NCBI GenBank assembly: GCA_037783415.1 | Contig: JAZGTN010000022.1 | Location: 1,364,001 to 1,428,000, forward strand | DNA length: 64,000 bases | From: Leptasterias polaris | Taxonomy: Eukaryota; Echinodermata; Asteroidea; Forcipulatida; Asteriidae | Direction of reading: 5' to 3' | Part shown: positions 50,599-63,594 of the stretch, piece by piece | How positions within the stretch are numbered: the stretch's first letter is position 1 | Layout: every line of letters begins with the position of its first letter | The notes under the pieces: model-generated | What the model was told of the DNA's origin: nothing | The model's database searches: none | What the model saw: the letters and a program-made list of their open reading frames with translations, nothing else | Program-made: the position numbers and the translations under genes

Positions 50599-50647
50599 AT
50601 GCATCCAAAGCGCCATAAAAATGCATTGTATTGTTATTCTTCTTCTT
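50599..50647 (+). mobile_element. LINE/SINE 3' tail fragment
   Basis: AAGCGCCATAAAAATGCATT, followed by TGT/TTC-rich sequence, resembles the tail at 34074-34131. Confidence 0.4.
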
Positions 50648-50776
50648 CCTCACACTGTTCTTATTATTATACAACTCCCACATAGATACTTGTCATTTGA
50701 AATGAATTTCACAATAAACACAAACAAAATAGACAAGAAAACTTGTCCAACCAAACACTCTGAAAATTCGAAACAG

Positions 50777-51085
50777 CCCTTCAAACATGTAGACACCAGC
50801 CTTGTCCGCCGTGACACGACCTTGCCTCAATAAGACAAACGGGTGAGGAACGATTATTTTGGAAACGACGCTGCAAAACGTCCGAGGCGTCCTATAACTA
50901 TCCATATAGGACTCCTATAATAATTTCTGTAAAATAGCCCTTCAAAACAACGTGGACTACTCCATGTAGACACCAGCCTTGTCTGCCGTGACACGACCTT
51001 GCCCCATTTAAAAAACGGATGAGGAACGAATATTTCGGAAACGACTCTGCAAAGCGTCCGAGGCGTCCTATAATTTCTGGATCGT
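50777..51085. repeat. Tandem duplication, unit about 145-160 bp
   Basis: Both copies contain CCCTTCAAA, ATGTAGACACCAGCCTTGTC, GCCGTGACACGACCTTGCC, GATGAGGAACGA-like sequence and AACGTCCGAGGCGTCCTATA-like sequence, in that order. Copy 2 has a small extra insert near 50948. The copies are diverged by point changes. Confidence 0.85.
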
Positions 51086-51443
51086 CCCGGCAGTATAAAT
51101 GGCAAAATAAAGGGTGGCATGTATTGCGTGTTCCACCAATTAAATGAACAGGACGTATGTGTGCGGTATAACGTTTATGGTAGAGATTCAAATGGTATGT
51201 GTATCTTTTTACAGAAACATCTTTGAAGCTATATAACTCTTGAAAATTTCCTAAAACATGATACGCAAATGGTGAAGTTCATGTGAAACATTGTGCAACG
51301 ATTAATTTTATTTTGCGGGGTCGTGGATTCGAACCCTATACGAGTTTGTGTTCTGCAAGACTAAGAAAGCAGTGAATGTAAAGTGCTTGACACACATCGG
51401 TGTACGGGTAAAACCAAAATAAGATTGCACTGCAAATACTTGG

Positions 51444-51664
51444 CTGTTAAAATTGACACCATTGGTCATGTCACATTTATAGATATCGAAGAGAGAATCA
51501 AAATTAACATCTTAGGATGCTATACAATAACACAAATGTAATTGCAGAAATTAGTGTTATTTTAACACCGTGTGCAAAATAAACACCAAAGCTATGGTAT
51601 TAATTTTGATTCTCTATTCGGTATCTTTATGTGACAACAACAACCACGGTGTCAATTTTAACAG
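51444..51664. mobile_element. 221-bp foldback element, long imperfect arms
   Basis: CTGTTAAAATTGACACC (51444-51460) is exactly inverted at 51648-51664. The arms continue inward with GTCACAT and GAGAATCAAAATTAA matched in inverse, giving arms of about 70 bp. No frame is seen. Confidence 0.75.
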
Positions 51665-54063
51665 TGGTATTCTTTATCCCCGGTGCTTTAAATTATCAAC
51701 ACCTAAATAAAGTGAAACGATTACATACTTTTGTTGTGTTTTTTGTCTATGTTATAAATTATTATCTTTCCTTGCAAGGCACGATGAATTAGCTATTTAG
51801 ATTTTAATTTAATTTAATCAAAGTTTGCATTGCAGTTTGAAGCATCCATCACGTACATTTATCGGGTTGATAGACTCAGCATCAGCTTAAAACAAAATAC
51901 AAGCGTTTTACTTGTTTTGATAATCGTGAAAGGTTTACACCCTTTTCTCAAATTTATTCCAGAACTACTTTCCTCGTCTGTCCAAGTAAGCGGATAGTTC
52001 GTTGTTTTAAAGTTTAGGAGCAGGTGCGCCCAGCCATACATCTTCACACATTTCACTATACAGTTAGTTGAAACTCAGAGGGCCAAACCCTACGGGAGGA
52101 GGGGATTATTACATCACCGAACCCTGAGGACGAGCGCGTCAATTTTAAAAACTGGAAACCGTCGTCAATAACATTAAAAACAATATTTCTTATGCAAAAG
52201 CAACATCGGTTGAGGATAAAATACTCATCGAAATTCCCGTTGGTGTCAAAGTTAAGACATTGACAACACCGTTTTGAGAAAATATATTGCCTTCTGCAAG
52301 AGAGCAGAACCGTCATCGCTTCAAAGTATTGTTTCAAGACCATTCATAGTATTTCACCTGTTTATCTTAACCATTTACTTGCCAATCAAGTAGTTTACAA
52401 TGACCGAATGCAGTGCCTTGCAGTTGTACCTTTGCCTTTAAAATACATAGTATATTAGTCTTTGGATATTAGAAGGCGTACCTGGGAAAAGCACTATAAT
52501 GCTCATCGGGAGCTTCGCTGGCATTAGACACTCATTCAATATTGACCAGAGAGCACAAAAATGGCATTCTTATTCCCGTGATCAATGGTGTGGTAGGTCG
52601 TTGGCTAAATAATAAAATAATCAAAGATTCGTGGCTCACTCGATATAACGGGCGCATTGAATAATACAGAGTCGCCCTAATTTCTCTCTGGACAAAACAA
52701 AATGTTAAACGAGAGACACGATTTTCGATTGTTCTTGATTTTTAATCCAAGAGATGGTGAATACCGCTCCTGTAAGAGGTGAAACGCCCCCGTCCCCAGC
52801 CCGCTGTGAAGACAAAAATAACATAAACACTGTAAAGCAAAAATAAGACCTTTCCCCAAGCCAGTTTCAGCAAAAAATAAATCATTGAATTTAACACCCG
52901 GCTCATTCACTTTCGTCTCATTCACTTTCGTCTGTGCATTCAAAAGCTCCGTTGCACCAGCATACAAGAGTCAAAAGAATGTCTTTAGTTTCATCAATTT
53001 AGCATTTACTGGTCAATTAATAAGATCATTCAAATTTATTAGGTCGCAAGGGCAAGGACCATTCAAATTATTTCGCAGAAGCTAACAGCAAGAGGCTGGT
53101 CAACCTTTCGTTGTAATACGTGCTACTACATTCAACTGAAGAACGGTGAAAACGTAGCCTTAAAGGCCTGTAAAGGAAACAAAATGACGGAGACAAACCT
53201 GAATAAGAAGAACGATATCACGTGCACGAAAACTAAATTAACGCAATGGTAGATAAGAAACCATTGTTTGGATGTAGGAAACATGGCATGTGTGAATTTG
53301 AATGCGTGTTTTGATGAAACTGAATTAAATTTTGGATGAAGGTGAAACATGGAAAACCTATAACCACATCCAGACAAAACCATTGTTTAAAAATATTGTA
53401 AATCTAAACCAGGAGGCTGTAAGTTAAAGAGTCCACCTTTTCAAATGCCTTTGGGTGTGGGGTATACACATGGATTGGAGAGGTTGGGTTCGGTGATGGT
53501 TCTTTAGGTTAAAACTTAAGGGATTGGGACACTCATCTAATTTGAAACCTACACTGCAGATAGAAAAACACTTGTTTTGTTTGTGTGTGGGGGGCGGGGC
53601 TATATAAACAAGGTGCGCTGAGTTACTCGTCCCTGGACCATGGAACACGTGGGGTCAGTTAGCCCCCCCCCCCCCCCCCCCCCCACCTCCCCATGCGTAT
53701 CTTATTGCATGACGGCCGATTACTAGACCGAGAAGACGTAATAGTCTCTCCAGCTACATCAACCACCAATCAACACCCATGCATGGTAATGCCATTAATA
53801 ACAATATAAATGTGCTTGTACTTTCACTTGCCCTTCTAGATGGTGAAACAAAAATTGTCTCCAGCGATAAAGTTTGTTGACTTGTGCCATTTGTTCACGA
53901 TGAGTGTAAAGGCAGGATGAGCACGGGTAGAATTTTCTTGTTGTTTGGTCATTTTTTATGATCTGGGACTCGTCATGCTGAAGGTGCCCGTGATCAATTG
54001 GAAAATCTAATGAGGACATAGGTGTGATTGATGATAACAAGAACCCAAAGCATCTTATGATCC
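51665..54063. other. Upstream non-coding stretch
   Basis: No gene is recognised. A run of 22 C lies at 53663-53684. Confidence 0.55.
53591..53608 (+). promoter_or_regulatory. GC box plus TATA box, possible core promoter
   Basis: GGGGCGGGGC is followed directly by TATATAAA. About 32 bases on is CCATGG in good start context, but its frame is only about 30 codons and runs into the poly-C tract, so no product is supported. It may be a chance match. Confidence 0.2.
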
Positions 54064-54330
54064 GGGCCCAATTCCAAGGCTCTGCTTACCGGAAAGCAAA
54101 GAATCAGCGCTTACGGAAGCAGGGAATTATGCGCTAACGTCAAGCGTATTTCACGGGTTGGTAGGGAATTTTCGCTTGTGCGCGTGCGTAGTCCACGTTA
54201 CTATTATAGGCAGTCTTCGCTTACAGTTAGTTACACAGCTAGCGCAGAAATTCGGTGTTTGCAAAGTTAGCGGAGAATTGTGACCGCAAGCGCAGAATTC
54301 GGCGGTAAGCAGAGCCATGAAATTGGGCCC
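54064..54330. mobile_element. Foldback MITE (GGGCCCAATT ends), best-preserved copy
   Basis: The left arm GGGCCCAATTCCAAGGCTCT, then GCTTACCG, is the near inverse of the right arm, which reads CGGTAAGCAGAGCCATGAAA and ends TTGGGCCC. Relatives are at 10754, 35536 and 8203. No coding capacity is seen. Confidence 0.75.
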
Positions 54331-56223
54331 CATCTACTGACGGATGTATTTTCAACCATACAACCATATTATTAATGTTGACCAACACTCAAAGTATTTC
54401 CATGTTGTGACTTGGTATGATGGACACTTCAATTTAAGGATAAACAACTCCAACAAAACAAATCTATGTTTTAGTCTGCAAAGTGTATTAACGAGTTCGT
54501 TTTAGGTCTGTTTGCCCTCCGGCCAAATGACATACATAAAACAAATGCTGCCCTCGCATCAAATGACACACATCAAACAAATGCAACACTCACTTCCTAT
54601 AGTAGGCCTTCCTTATTTAAAAGGTTTTACGATAAATGATGCTCGGGGTAAATGCACGTGATTTGGTGGTAAATAAAAGTTTACTTTTACATGATGCAAC
54701 TTCTATTTATCATGGGAGATGTTTCCATACGCAATACTTTTATGTATGAGAAGTACATTTCCCCAACACTCGCATGTTTTGACAATCGAAATGGATCACA
54801 ATTTCAGACGAAAAATCTCACCAAAGTACACATCACACCAGAGAAGCCGTTTGAGCCACTGTCGAAAAAGCGGCTCACGAGTGATGCATGCTTTCGGTAT
54901 TCAACAAAACATGAAGTATCAAAAACTTATTTTGATAACTATGATATTGAGCTGTCCTCATAGATGGTTTGCCATTATATGAATCCAACTTGTACGTAGG
55001 TGGAAAACCATCCATATATCGACTGAAAATATTATGGAGGTCATCATGGTTGCCTCCGTGTAAAAAAAAACAACACAAAAAAACACGAAATTAATTCCAT
55101 TTCCTCGGACAGTTTCTGCATGATAGGCAAGTTCAAATTACATAAGGCCGCATTTTGCAATTTTAGCCTTTCCGAAATGAAGAGTAAATATTTTGAACTG
55201 GACTGATCGATTCCCGATAACTTTCCCGAGCCGCAATAAAGACACTTTCCTCAAAATGTCAACACGAGCCACGTAAATTCGTTAATTATTAAGAAACAAA
55301 AACCCAGAAGAAAAAAATAAACGACCGACGTTATAAATGGCAAGATAATATAAATACATTTCAGAGACAGCATAATAATTATGATAATGATTGTGTTTAA
55401 TTACACCGATTCCCCTTCCAGAGGCAGTCTAATCGTTACTGATCATGTGGAAAACTGTTCCCGCTATAATGAGCTGCGATAATGGGCTTGATATTTAACG
55501 AGCAGAATTTCTGAATTCGAGCCAAACGAAAAAAAAGGAAGGGAAAAAACAGATAGGAGCTGTACAAGGTCTTAATGTCAGAAGCGTGACCCCATTACGC
55601 ATCAATCATGCTTTCTTCTTTGCCGTTCAAGGGACATAAACACACGGTCCGAAAAAAAATAAAAAATCGCCAACTGATCATGCCAAGGCTCGTTTGCATG
55701 ACAACCGGGTCTTGAACGCTGGCTGCGCGAACTATTTATAATTGATGGCTAATAGTAAGCGAAATGATATCCAAATACTGCCGATGAATATTCACGAGGA
55801 TGTACATTTCTGCGTCATCTTTTGAATCCGCATGTAGAAACAGTAAACCGGTGTGAAAGTACCGTATGATATACTTGCTCAATAAAGGTATACTTTGGTG
55901 TTCGGAAAAGAGCATAACAAGTCATCATAATTTTTGTGGGATTTTTTTAATGGCACTCATTATATACTATTTTCGTTGACGAAATAACCACATTAGATTA
56001 GACTTTTGAACAATTCGTTAAATATTTGTCGCGGTAATGGCTCTCACGTGACTATACTGCTCTGGCCATACTGCTGAATATTGGGGGGGGGGGGGGGGGG
56101 GGTCTCGAACATTGTATTACTTATAAGGTACATTAATGTCCCCAGGACAGTTGATTCTGGTATTTTAGTAAATGAAAATAATCTTTCGGAGAAAACCATG
56201 ATTATTTTTAATTTGACTCGTTA

Positions 56224-56263
<40 letters not shown>

Positions 56264-57154
56264 ATTTTTTTTGGGGGGGACAGGTAGGTCTGGGGCTGCT
56301 TGTTTATTTGTTTGTTTGATTTGTATTTAAATTTTTTAAATATATATTTTTTGAATACTTCCCATCATGAATAATTTTCATAGACAGTTTGGAAATTGCT
56401 TCATGTACATGTACGTAGCCTGAACAGAGGCCAATATTTGATGGTCGGTAGTAAGGCCTAATCATCTCAGTATTCACCACTCTCTATTTTTATGATTTCA
56501 CAAAAATAATGGAAACAATCAAAGATGATACATGGTGATATGGGTACCTCCTGATAACCCCTGAACAAAATGTCATTCATAAAATTAGTTGTAAAGCAAA
56601 CTGTCAACATTTATGCGGATCCCTTTAACACGCTATCATATGCTTCGATATGCAAGCTATAAACAAGAATTAACTGGTAAATGCTGAAAATATTCTGCAC
56701 AATGAGTACATCGGTAAAATGCATATTGATAACATTACAAAGCATTATGATAAAAAAGCTATAGGCCTACTTGTATATATCTGACAACAGACAATATGGT
56801 GAGTACAGCATGGAGTGTGGTTCATATTATTTTTGCTCAAACCTGTTTCAACATACATGGGTTCTTGATCCACTTAACCAACTTTATTAATGCTGCAGAT
56901 ACGAGAATTGCCAGGCCCGTGTTTTATTTCGAGGGTTTTACGAGATTTCCTTTGGTAGTATATTTCACAAACGGACAACGTTTGGATCAAACAAAAATGG
57001 TGTGTTATTCCGTCCGGCCCCGATCTAATAAAGGCAGTTATTCCAAAATATTGCCTTAAAATTTTTATTAGGACCGGCTCAGCGAAACTTCCTGTTCCTC
57101 GGAAAACGTATGCTTTCCATAAAGTGTGAATTTGTTTTCATGTGAACTTAAGCA
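54331..57154. other. Upstream non-coding stretch
   Basis: No gene is recognised. A run of 20 G lies at 56083-56102, and T/A-rich low complexity at about 56220-56350. Confidence 0.55.
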
Positions 57155-57255
57155 GTAAACTCTAAATAGTTCCGGGTCAAATTTTGACCGGGTTCCGGGT
57201 CAAATTTTGACCGGGTTCCGGGTCATCTATGGCCCCCCTTGGGACCCGTACTTCT
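57155..57255. repeat. Fragment of the GGGTC-type MITE with a tandem repeat
   Basis: AACTCTAAATAGTTCCGGGT resembles the left end of the element at 43793. GGGTCAAATTTTGACC, each copy followed by GGGTTCC, is then repeated in tandem, and it ends near GGGACCCG. Confidence 0.5.
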
Positions 57256-59819
57256 AGTAAAATTTTCGAGTGTAGGACGTTCCAAAGACTAAAGAATCGA
57301 ACCGAACTTTTTAAGGGGTCTATATTTTATCTTTTTAAAAAACAACTTCCAAACCCAATACGGGCCATGTTTATAGAGGGGTTAAGTAAAACAAAAAGGG
57401 GTCCAAAGAAGAAAAAAATAATAAGAAGTTTTCTATATTGCGGGAAGCTGCACGAGGAAACAGTCGCAAAAATTAGATGTAAATTCAACTGGCAAACAGT
57501 ACCGAGACAGTACAGTACTTTGGCTACCGAAATTTAATGCAATGCGCCCCTGGACTGCACTTTCGAAAATTGTATAGATGGGCATTTACTTATTTTGCAC
57601 GAGGCTTAATTTGAAGGTAAATCGGGTAGGCATATTAGGAACTGACTTACAATAAAATCAAAGCCGAATTGACTGCTCGTTTTAGTGCCGTGGTTCATTG
57701 TGAACAGCTGTTTAAGGGGCCCTTCGTTCATGACGGCGTGAGTGTCCCGGTAGGGACTACTGTGATACCTAAAACTTAGGACACTTTACACAGATAGTCT
57801 GAGACTAATAAAAGGTTACAACACAGACAAGTTTAACATAGTAATGATATTATAATATAAACCTTTCCATTGTTGATATCCACGCTGGTTGGCATGGACG
57901 GCCGATTGTTAGCAAAATATTCAATCGTGTTAACAGATGTTGTGACCAAATTTTCAATTAAATAAAAGACCTGCCATGATTGGTTGCTACGTTTTCAACA
58001 AATTCAACACTATTTTTGAATATTTGTGTAACAATGTTACATACTGTGGTTATCTGTTTTTGCTTTGCATTTATAGCTTTCCATAGCTTTCCAACCTCAG
58101 TTGGCAAGAACTCGGGCTGTGACGTTGCAATAGAAGGGTCTATATTTATATACAAAATTCATACCACACAATCTGAGGATGGACATATTGCCCTACTGCC
58201 ATCAAGTGTACCGCTATTCCCATGTTGGATAAGTCATGCTTATTTAGACTGTATTATGTCAACAATATTCACCAAGCAACCAGCTAATGTTCTCTTCTCT
58301 ATCGAGTGAAGCCGTTTGCTTTTCGGGATGAAATTCAAAATGGCGGCCGGAGCCCAAGTTGGGACTCGATGAGAACAGCTTGGAAAGGGCCCCTGTATTT
58401 GAATACTAACAGTTTGCACGCCGCAAAGCCACAGTGAGATAAACAAGGTACATCCACATGATATCACGAGTATAAAGGTGTATATAAGAACGAACATTTA
58501 GGCTGATTTATACGGCTGCCAATTCCGAACAGATAGCAAGTATTTCGTCTCAAGCTTTACACTCATCTGTTTACTCAGTTACTTTATACCTTTATACCCA
58601 CTGATCTATAATCGGCAACAGCGCTCAGAACCGTTGCAGCGTCAACCACGCTTGAACTATGCCAGGTTCTATTTTTAGTTAGGCAGGGGGGTGGCGGTCG
58701 TCTGTGTTTGCGTAGAGGAAAATGGTTCCAGTATTACCTAATTATAAAAATAGCGAATCTGATGGTATGTTCAATAGCAGCATAATTCAATTTCCGTTAA
58801 AGGTGTCTTTGAATTACCCAAGTGCAAAAAAGGCTCGCCAGGACAATGATATTCAATTAAAGTACACGATAGAATCTGTACAGTGTATTTTTTTACCCCG
58901 GTCAAGTACGCTTCTACACCAGCGATCCGGCCGATGGAGTGCTAGCTTGAACATCGGGCGCCTAAAGAAAAAGATAAAAGACAGGTGTGTCCACGCTTGT
59001 GCGACAACCACAACACTAAAAGGAAATCGAGTGGATGAAATAAAAAATCAACAAAACTAATTTGAAAAATCATCCAACTCACTTGTTCGCCACACCTATG
59101 GTGTGAGTCCCCACGACTAATGCGCAATCGTCTCTCCGTATTGATGGTCCCACACAGCGCGGGTCGAGTCTGCATCGCTCCTTTACCAAAGTCCAACTGA
59201 ACACATGTCAAACCAGCGTGTTAATAAATACCGAACTCATCTAGCTTCACGTTGCCAGGACATCATACATATATGTTTCTGGGTTGATATGGATAACTAG
59301 TCTAGTCCTGGTAATTTTTTGTCTCTTATATTTTTTTTGGCTGTCGATGTTTAGCTTATTACCAACCATATAAAAAGGCTGTTATTAGAACAACTTACCC
59401 GAAGCAAGTTATAATGATTCAACGGGCCTACGACTGATGAATTTTGGCGGGACTGGGGGATTTTTGTTGTTGGTATTATCATAATTTCGTCCTTTTGGTC
59501 TCCTCTCAGATGATTGATGCATGATTATGCATTTGATGGACTCACTGGGATATTAATTAAACGATTACAATACCAATGGCACACAAGTCACTAAACGAAT
59601 ACGTTGTTGGATATGAAATCATTTTATCTTTGGTAACCGATAAACATTCCGTGTGAGACTTTGACGAGCCCTGTTTCCAAAAAAGCAACCCGTTATCAAA
59701 ATGTTTCCTCACCCTAAAATGCATATATTTACCAAAATACAGCCCCGATGTATTCTTAATTGTCACGAATCAGCCCGAGCTATCTGAGAAAAATGGTGCA
59801 TCAACTTGTTCCACAGCGA
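57256..59819. other. Upstream non-coding stretch
   Basis: Several 60-110-codon open frames occur, but none resembles a known family and no repeat was recognised. Confidence 0.5.
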
Positions 59820-59995
59820 GGCTGATTTTTCATTGTGAGGCTACTGTTTACAATTAAAAATATCTCAGAGAAAGAAACATGTTTAAGGGCAGGTAATGAC
59901 CCCACATCGGGGCTAATTTTTCATAGTGAGGCTTCTGTTTACAATTAAAAAATATCTCAGATAAAGAAACATGTTTAAGGGCAGGTAATGACCCC
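59820..59995 (+). repeat. Two tandem units of about 85 bp
   Basis: Copies at 59820-59903 and 59911-59995 share TGTTTACAATTAAAAA, TATCTCAGA, AAAGAAACATGTTTAAGGGC and AGGTAATGACCCC, with a handful of differences. Confidence 0.9.
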
Positions 59996-60339
59996 GAGAA
60001 AATTGTGGGATTTTTTCACTTTTTTAAATATTTTTAGTTGCTTGAAAGCCAACTTGTTCTACTTGTTATAAAGATGGTCCTGCGAAAATGTTTCGTTTGA
60101 TGTGCCCCCGTTGATTATAAATCAATTATGTCGAAAAACATGCGATTTGTGGAGATTCAAATTTCCGTGGTGTCCGTTTGTGGTAGCTGCGGCCAAAGCT
60201 GTGGTTGGTACCCGCTGTCACCTCGCTAAATGAGGATGAATTCGACGTTCTTGATAAAAATACAGTGACAGTGTTTTGGTATTTTCTCAAGTAGGCACTG
60301 TATTCAGCTGAAACGTTCACGTGTGACTTGTATTGTATC

Positions 60340-60392
60340 AATCAATCAGCATCACGTTGACGAAAACCAATCTATGACCCAATACCTTTAAC
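60340..60392. mobile_element. End fragment of the MITE seen at 31936
   Basis: AATCAGCATCACGTTGACGA and CCAATCTATGACCCAATACC, followed by TTTAA, match the inner and terminal parts of the 31936 repeat. Confidence 0.5.
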
Positions 60393-63152
60393 TAAATTTA
60401 TTCGGGAAAAAAATTGTAATTAACCAAAGGAACTGAAGCATGTTATTTAAATTATGCCCTTTTTATTACTGGCGTTTAGATTTGCTGATTTGCATATAAA
60501 AGACATTTTCCTTGTGACTAATACTTTTTTCTAATGTTGAGCTAGGAAATGCCTGGACATAATGTTACACATTACAACTGAGGTACCGGTATGTCAGGGC
60601 AATTACTGGGCCAATTTCACATGAATGTCAGGTTTAAAAATACCATTGGTCGTAACAATTGTTTCGATAGAACTGAGTGTGTGTCTGCCAGTAACTGGGT
60701 GTATAGCTATGAAAGTTCCAGTTAAAGAGTCACCACGGATGTGTGGTACCCCCGTTTGCATGTAAAGGATTTCAGGTTGCCATGGGGTGTTTCTTCCATG
60801 AGAAACACATCTGTGGAGCCCGTTTCGAATCCTACAGCCGGATCAGAGCCTCCAATCTTGATAAATAATAATTTTCTGGGCGAAAGCTAAAAGTCCTCCT
60901 CCGAACAGAGCATGTACTGGCACCACAAAGTAGCCATTGGGTTTGTATTCTATAGGTAGCACATAATCCTGCTGAAATATCACCATTCTGATTGCTATAA
61001 CTTCACGAGCCGAAGGTCGATTTTGGGAACACTATCCGCGTATTCGTTCTCTCCGCATTTTGGTGGGTTCACAGTCTTAATTTTGTTCCAATGAAGAAAC
61101 TAACGATAACTTGGCGTATTAATTTACTTCTCTTTGTTACAAATGCAACACGCGCGAAGTTGCATCTAAGTTGTGGGACCACATCCAAAATCGAAGTTCA
61201 CAAAAATGTAATCACGTTCAAGCAAAATAAACATCGCGTCAACAGCAAGTAAATTTCAGGAGTAGTTAATAAAACTGTCCCGAGCATAAAGGTCATGCAA
61301 AATCTGGGATTGATGGACAAAGCAAACAATAAGGCCACTCAAATGTTTAACCATAAATCCAGCCAAATTCCGTGTTTTCGTCATTCACTAATCCGACAGC
61401 AATTTCCGGCCGTGGTTCAAACAAGTCGCGCGGCGGCAATTAGAGATATGGGTATACGCCCGTTGTCTCGAACTCATCCACTGCAGTGGACGAGGCCCGG
61501 CCAAGGGAGGAGAAAAAACGCAGTAGAGAAAGGGAGAGCGAGACGGTAACGATCAGTTACGGTTACCACTCTAAATGGCTCCTCTGAATTGATGTACCAT
61601 GAAGAGAGTCCTATATAGACACACATTTTTTGTCTCTCTCTGAAAGTATTCTTCTTTCGCTCCCCCTTTTTCTCATGGCGAGGCGTTCGAGCATATCTCA
61701 CTCATCATCAAGCTCATTGGAGTAATGCGCGCCATCTCTCATTCCGTGGGACGCTAAAGGAGCTGACAGTCTCCAAGAATGACAATACGGGAAGAAAAAC
61801 ATTGGAAAGGAGCTCTATACTCGCAGCGGCCCGTCAAGTCCAAGTTACAGTTGGTCGTATTGCAGAGTGAGATAGAGAGTGTGAGAAAGCCACAGGAGTG
61901 ATTAGTCAAAACTCTAGCAGCATGGAAACAATGTTTTTCCCCCAAGCTGCTGCTCATGCGATATTAGTTCGGCAATTTGTTCGGAGATTGGCATTTTTAA
62001 AAAGGTGAACCTAATTGTAGTGACAACGTGTCTGAATGTCTAGCGTGAGCTTGTTCCCGGTGCCACTGATTAAAAAACAAATATTCTCATGTTTCTTTCT
62101 TACTTAAAATCTGATTTTACAAGACAACGCTCCTTCTTGATTCACATTTTCTCCGTTATGACGATACCGAAACCACTTGGTTGTTTTTGTATAATTTCAG
62201 TAACATTTGTAAACTACATTCCCCGGGAGACTGTATAATGAGCTCAATAAGACGGATTATAAAACACGGGGACAAACTTTGGGCGGGAAATTTATACTAT
62301 GCGTGAGATGAAACACAAACTGCACGTTTAAAATACCAATACCAAGATGGATCGAATTCCAGAGGATAGTTGATGGAATATAGGCCTGTATATATTTTCT
62401 ATATGAAGATGGTGATTTTTCAATTCCACAGTCTACTCGTTTAGATGTGTATTAATTGGAAGGGGTCATCGGTAGCCAGCAACAATCTTATCTACATCAC
62501 TGTCCATACCTAGCGGTTTTTTGCTCCTTCGCTCTGGCTTAACCAATCATCAAGGCGCAGTCGTTACCAAATCTACCAATTTGGACTCAGTCTAAGATTG
62601 GCTTTGAAGACAAGAGTCATGCAGTCACTCGATAGTTCTTGTAATTGGAAATCAGGTGTACTATTAGGGAATAGTACAGTTTCATCCCAGCCCTCGTTTG
62701 CAAAGAGCACCAAGATTTAATGAGAAAGTATTCCATGAAATACGTGCACACAGCGTACGAAGAATGACATGAGTGTGTTCGCTATATAGACAATCCCTTG
62801 AGGATAGATATATTTTCCGTCATTACTAATGGGACGCAAATTATACGCTGAGCGTGTTTTCTCCCCGCTACGCACGTAGCTCAGATCCACGAAATTGACG
62901 CAACTTTACAAAAAGGCTGGCAGTGACACTTTATGCGCTACGTGGCCTGGAGTATAAAATGTGTGTGTTTTCACGCCCCTTTAACTTGCCTCGTTTGCCA
63001 GAATTCAAGAAGTGATTCACGCACCATTCGTGAAATAGGGAACATTTGAATTGTCATTTTTCAGGGTGAATGGTCAAAAATTAGCCAAATTGTTTTGATT
63101 ATTAAACCATTACAAAACTTGTGGCGCACATTTCCACCTACGGTGGTCAAGG
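60393..63152. other. Upstream non-coding stretch
   Basis: No gene or clear repeat was recognised by eye. Confidence 0.5.
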
Positions 63153-63228
63153 AACCGACTCGTACCAATTACACTATAATTACCCTTCATAACCGACTCG
63201 TACTAATTACACTATAATTACCCCTCAG
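63153..63228 (+). repeat. Two tandem 38-bp units
   Basis: AACCGACTCGTACCAATTAC, then ACTATAATTACCC(T/C)TCA, occurs at 63153 and 63191. An (AAT)n run follows at about 63241-63260. Confidence 0.9.
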
Positions 63229-63362
63229 AAAAAATGAATACAATAATAATAATAATAATACAAATTACAAAATAAAAATACTTATTATGAAATATTACAA
63301 TAATTGCAGAACAAGCACAATGATTTTGAAATCAGAAAAATGCCATGTAAGCAAAACATTTT

Positions 63363-63557
63363 GCTACGGTAAGCGTTTAGACTTTGGTTAGATTCTTAAC
63401 AGTAGATTGCAAAGCTACGGTAAGCGTTTAGACTTTGGTTAGATTAGATTGCAAAGCTACGGTAAGCGTTTAGACTTTAGTTAGATTCTTAACAGTAGAT
63501 TGCAAAGCTACGGTAAGCGTTTAGACTTTGGTTAGATTCTTAACAGTAGATTGCAAA
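63363..63557 (+). repeat. Four tandem units of 51 bp, one with a 9-bp deletion
   Basis: Units begin GCTACGGTAAGCGTTTAGAC at 63363, 63414, 63456 and 63507. The second is 42 bp long. The copies are otherwise almost identical, so the array is recent. Confidence 0.95.
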
Positions 63558-63594
63558 GAGCATGACTTAACCACAGGATTTAACGTTTAATAAG

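Noticed and set aside
51310..51360. tRNA-like B box (GGATTCGAACC)
   Set aside because: There is no A box or recognisable SINE body around it, so it could be chance.
55440..55760. Possible conserved enhancer with homeobox-like motifs
   Set aside because: Short AT-rich motifs are expected by chance, and without cross-species alignment there is no support.
58722..59060. 112-codon plus-strand frame upstream of KCNN
   Set aside because: No motif or family resemblance, and the length is compatible with chance.
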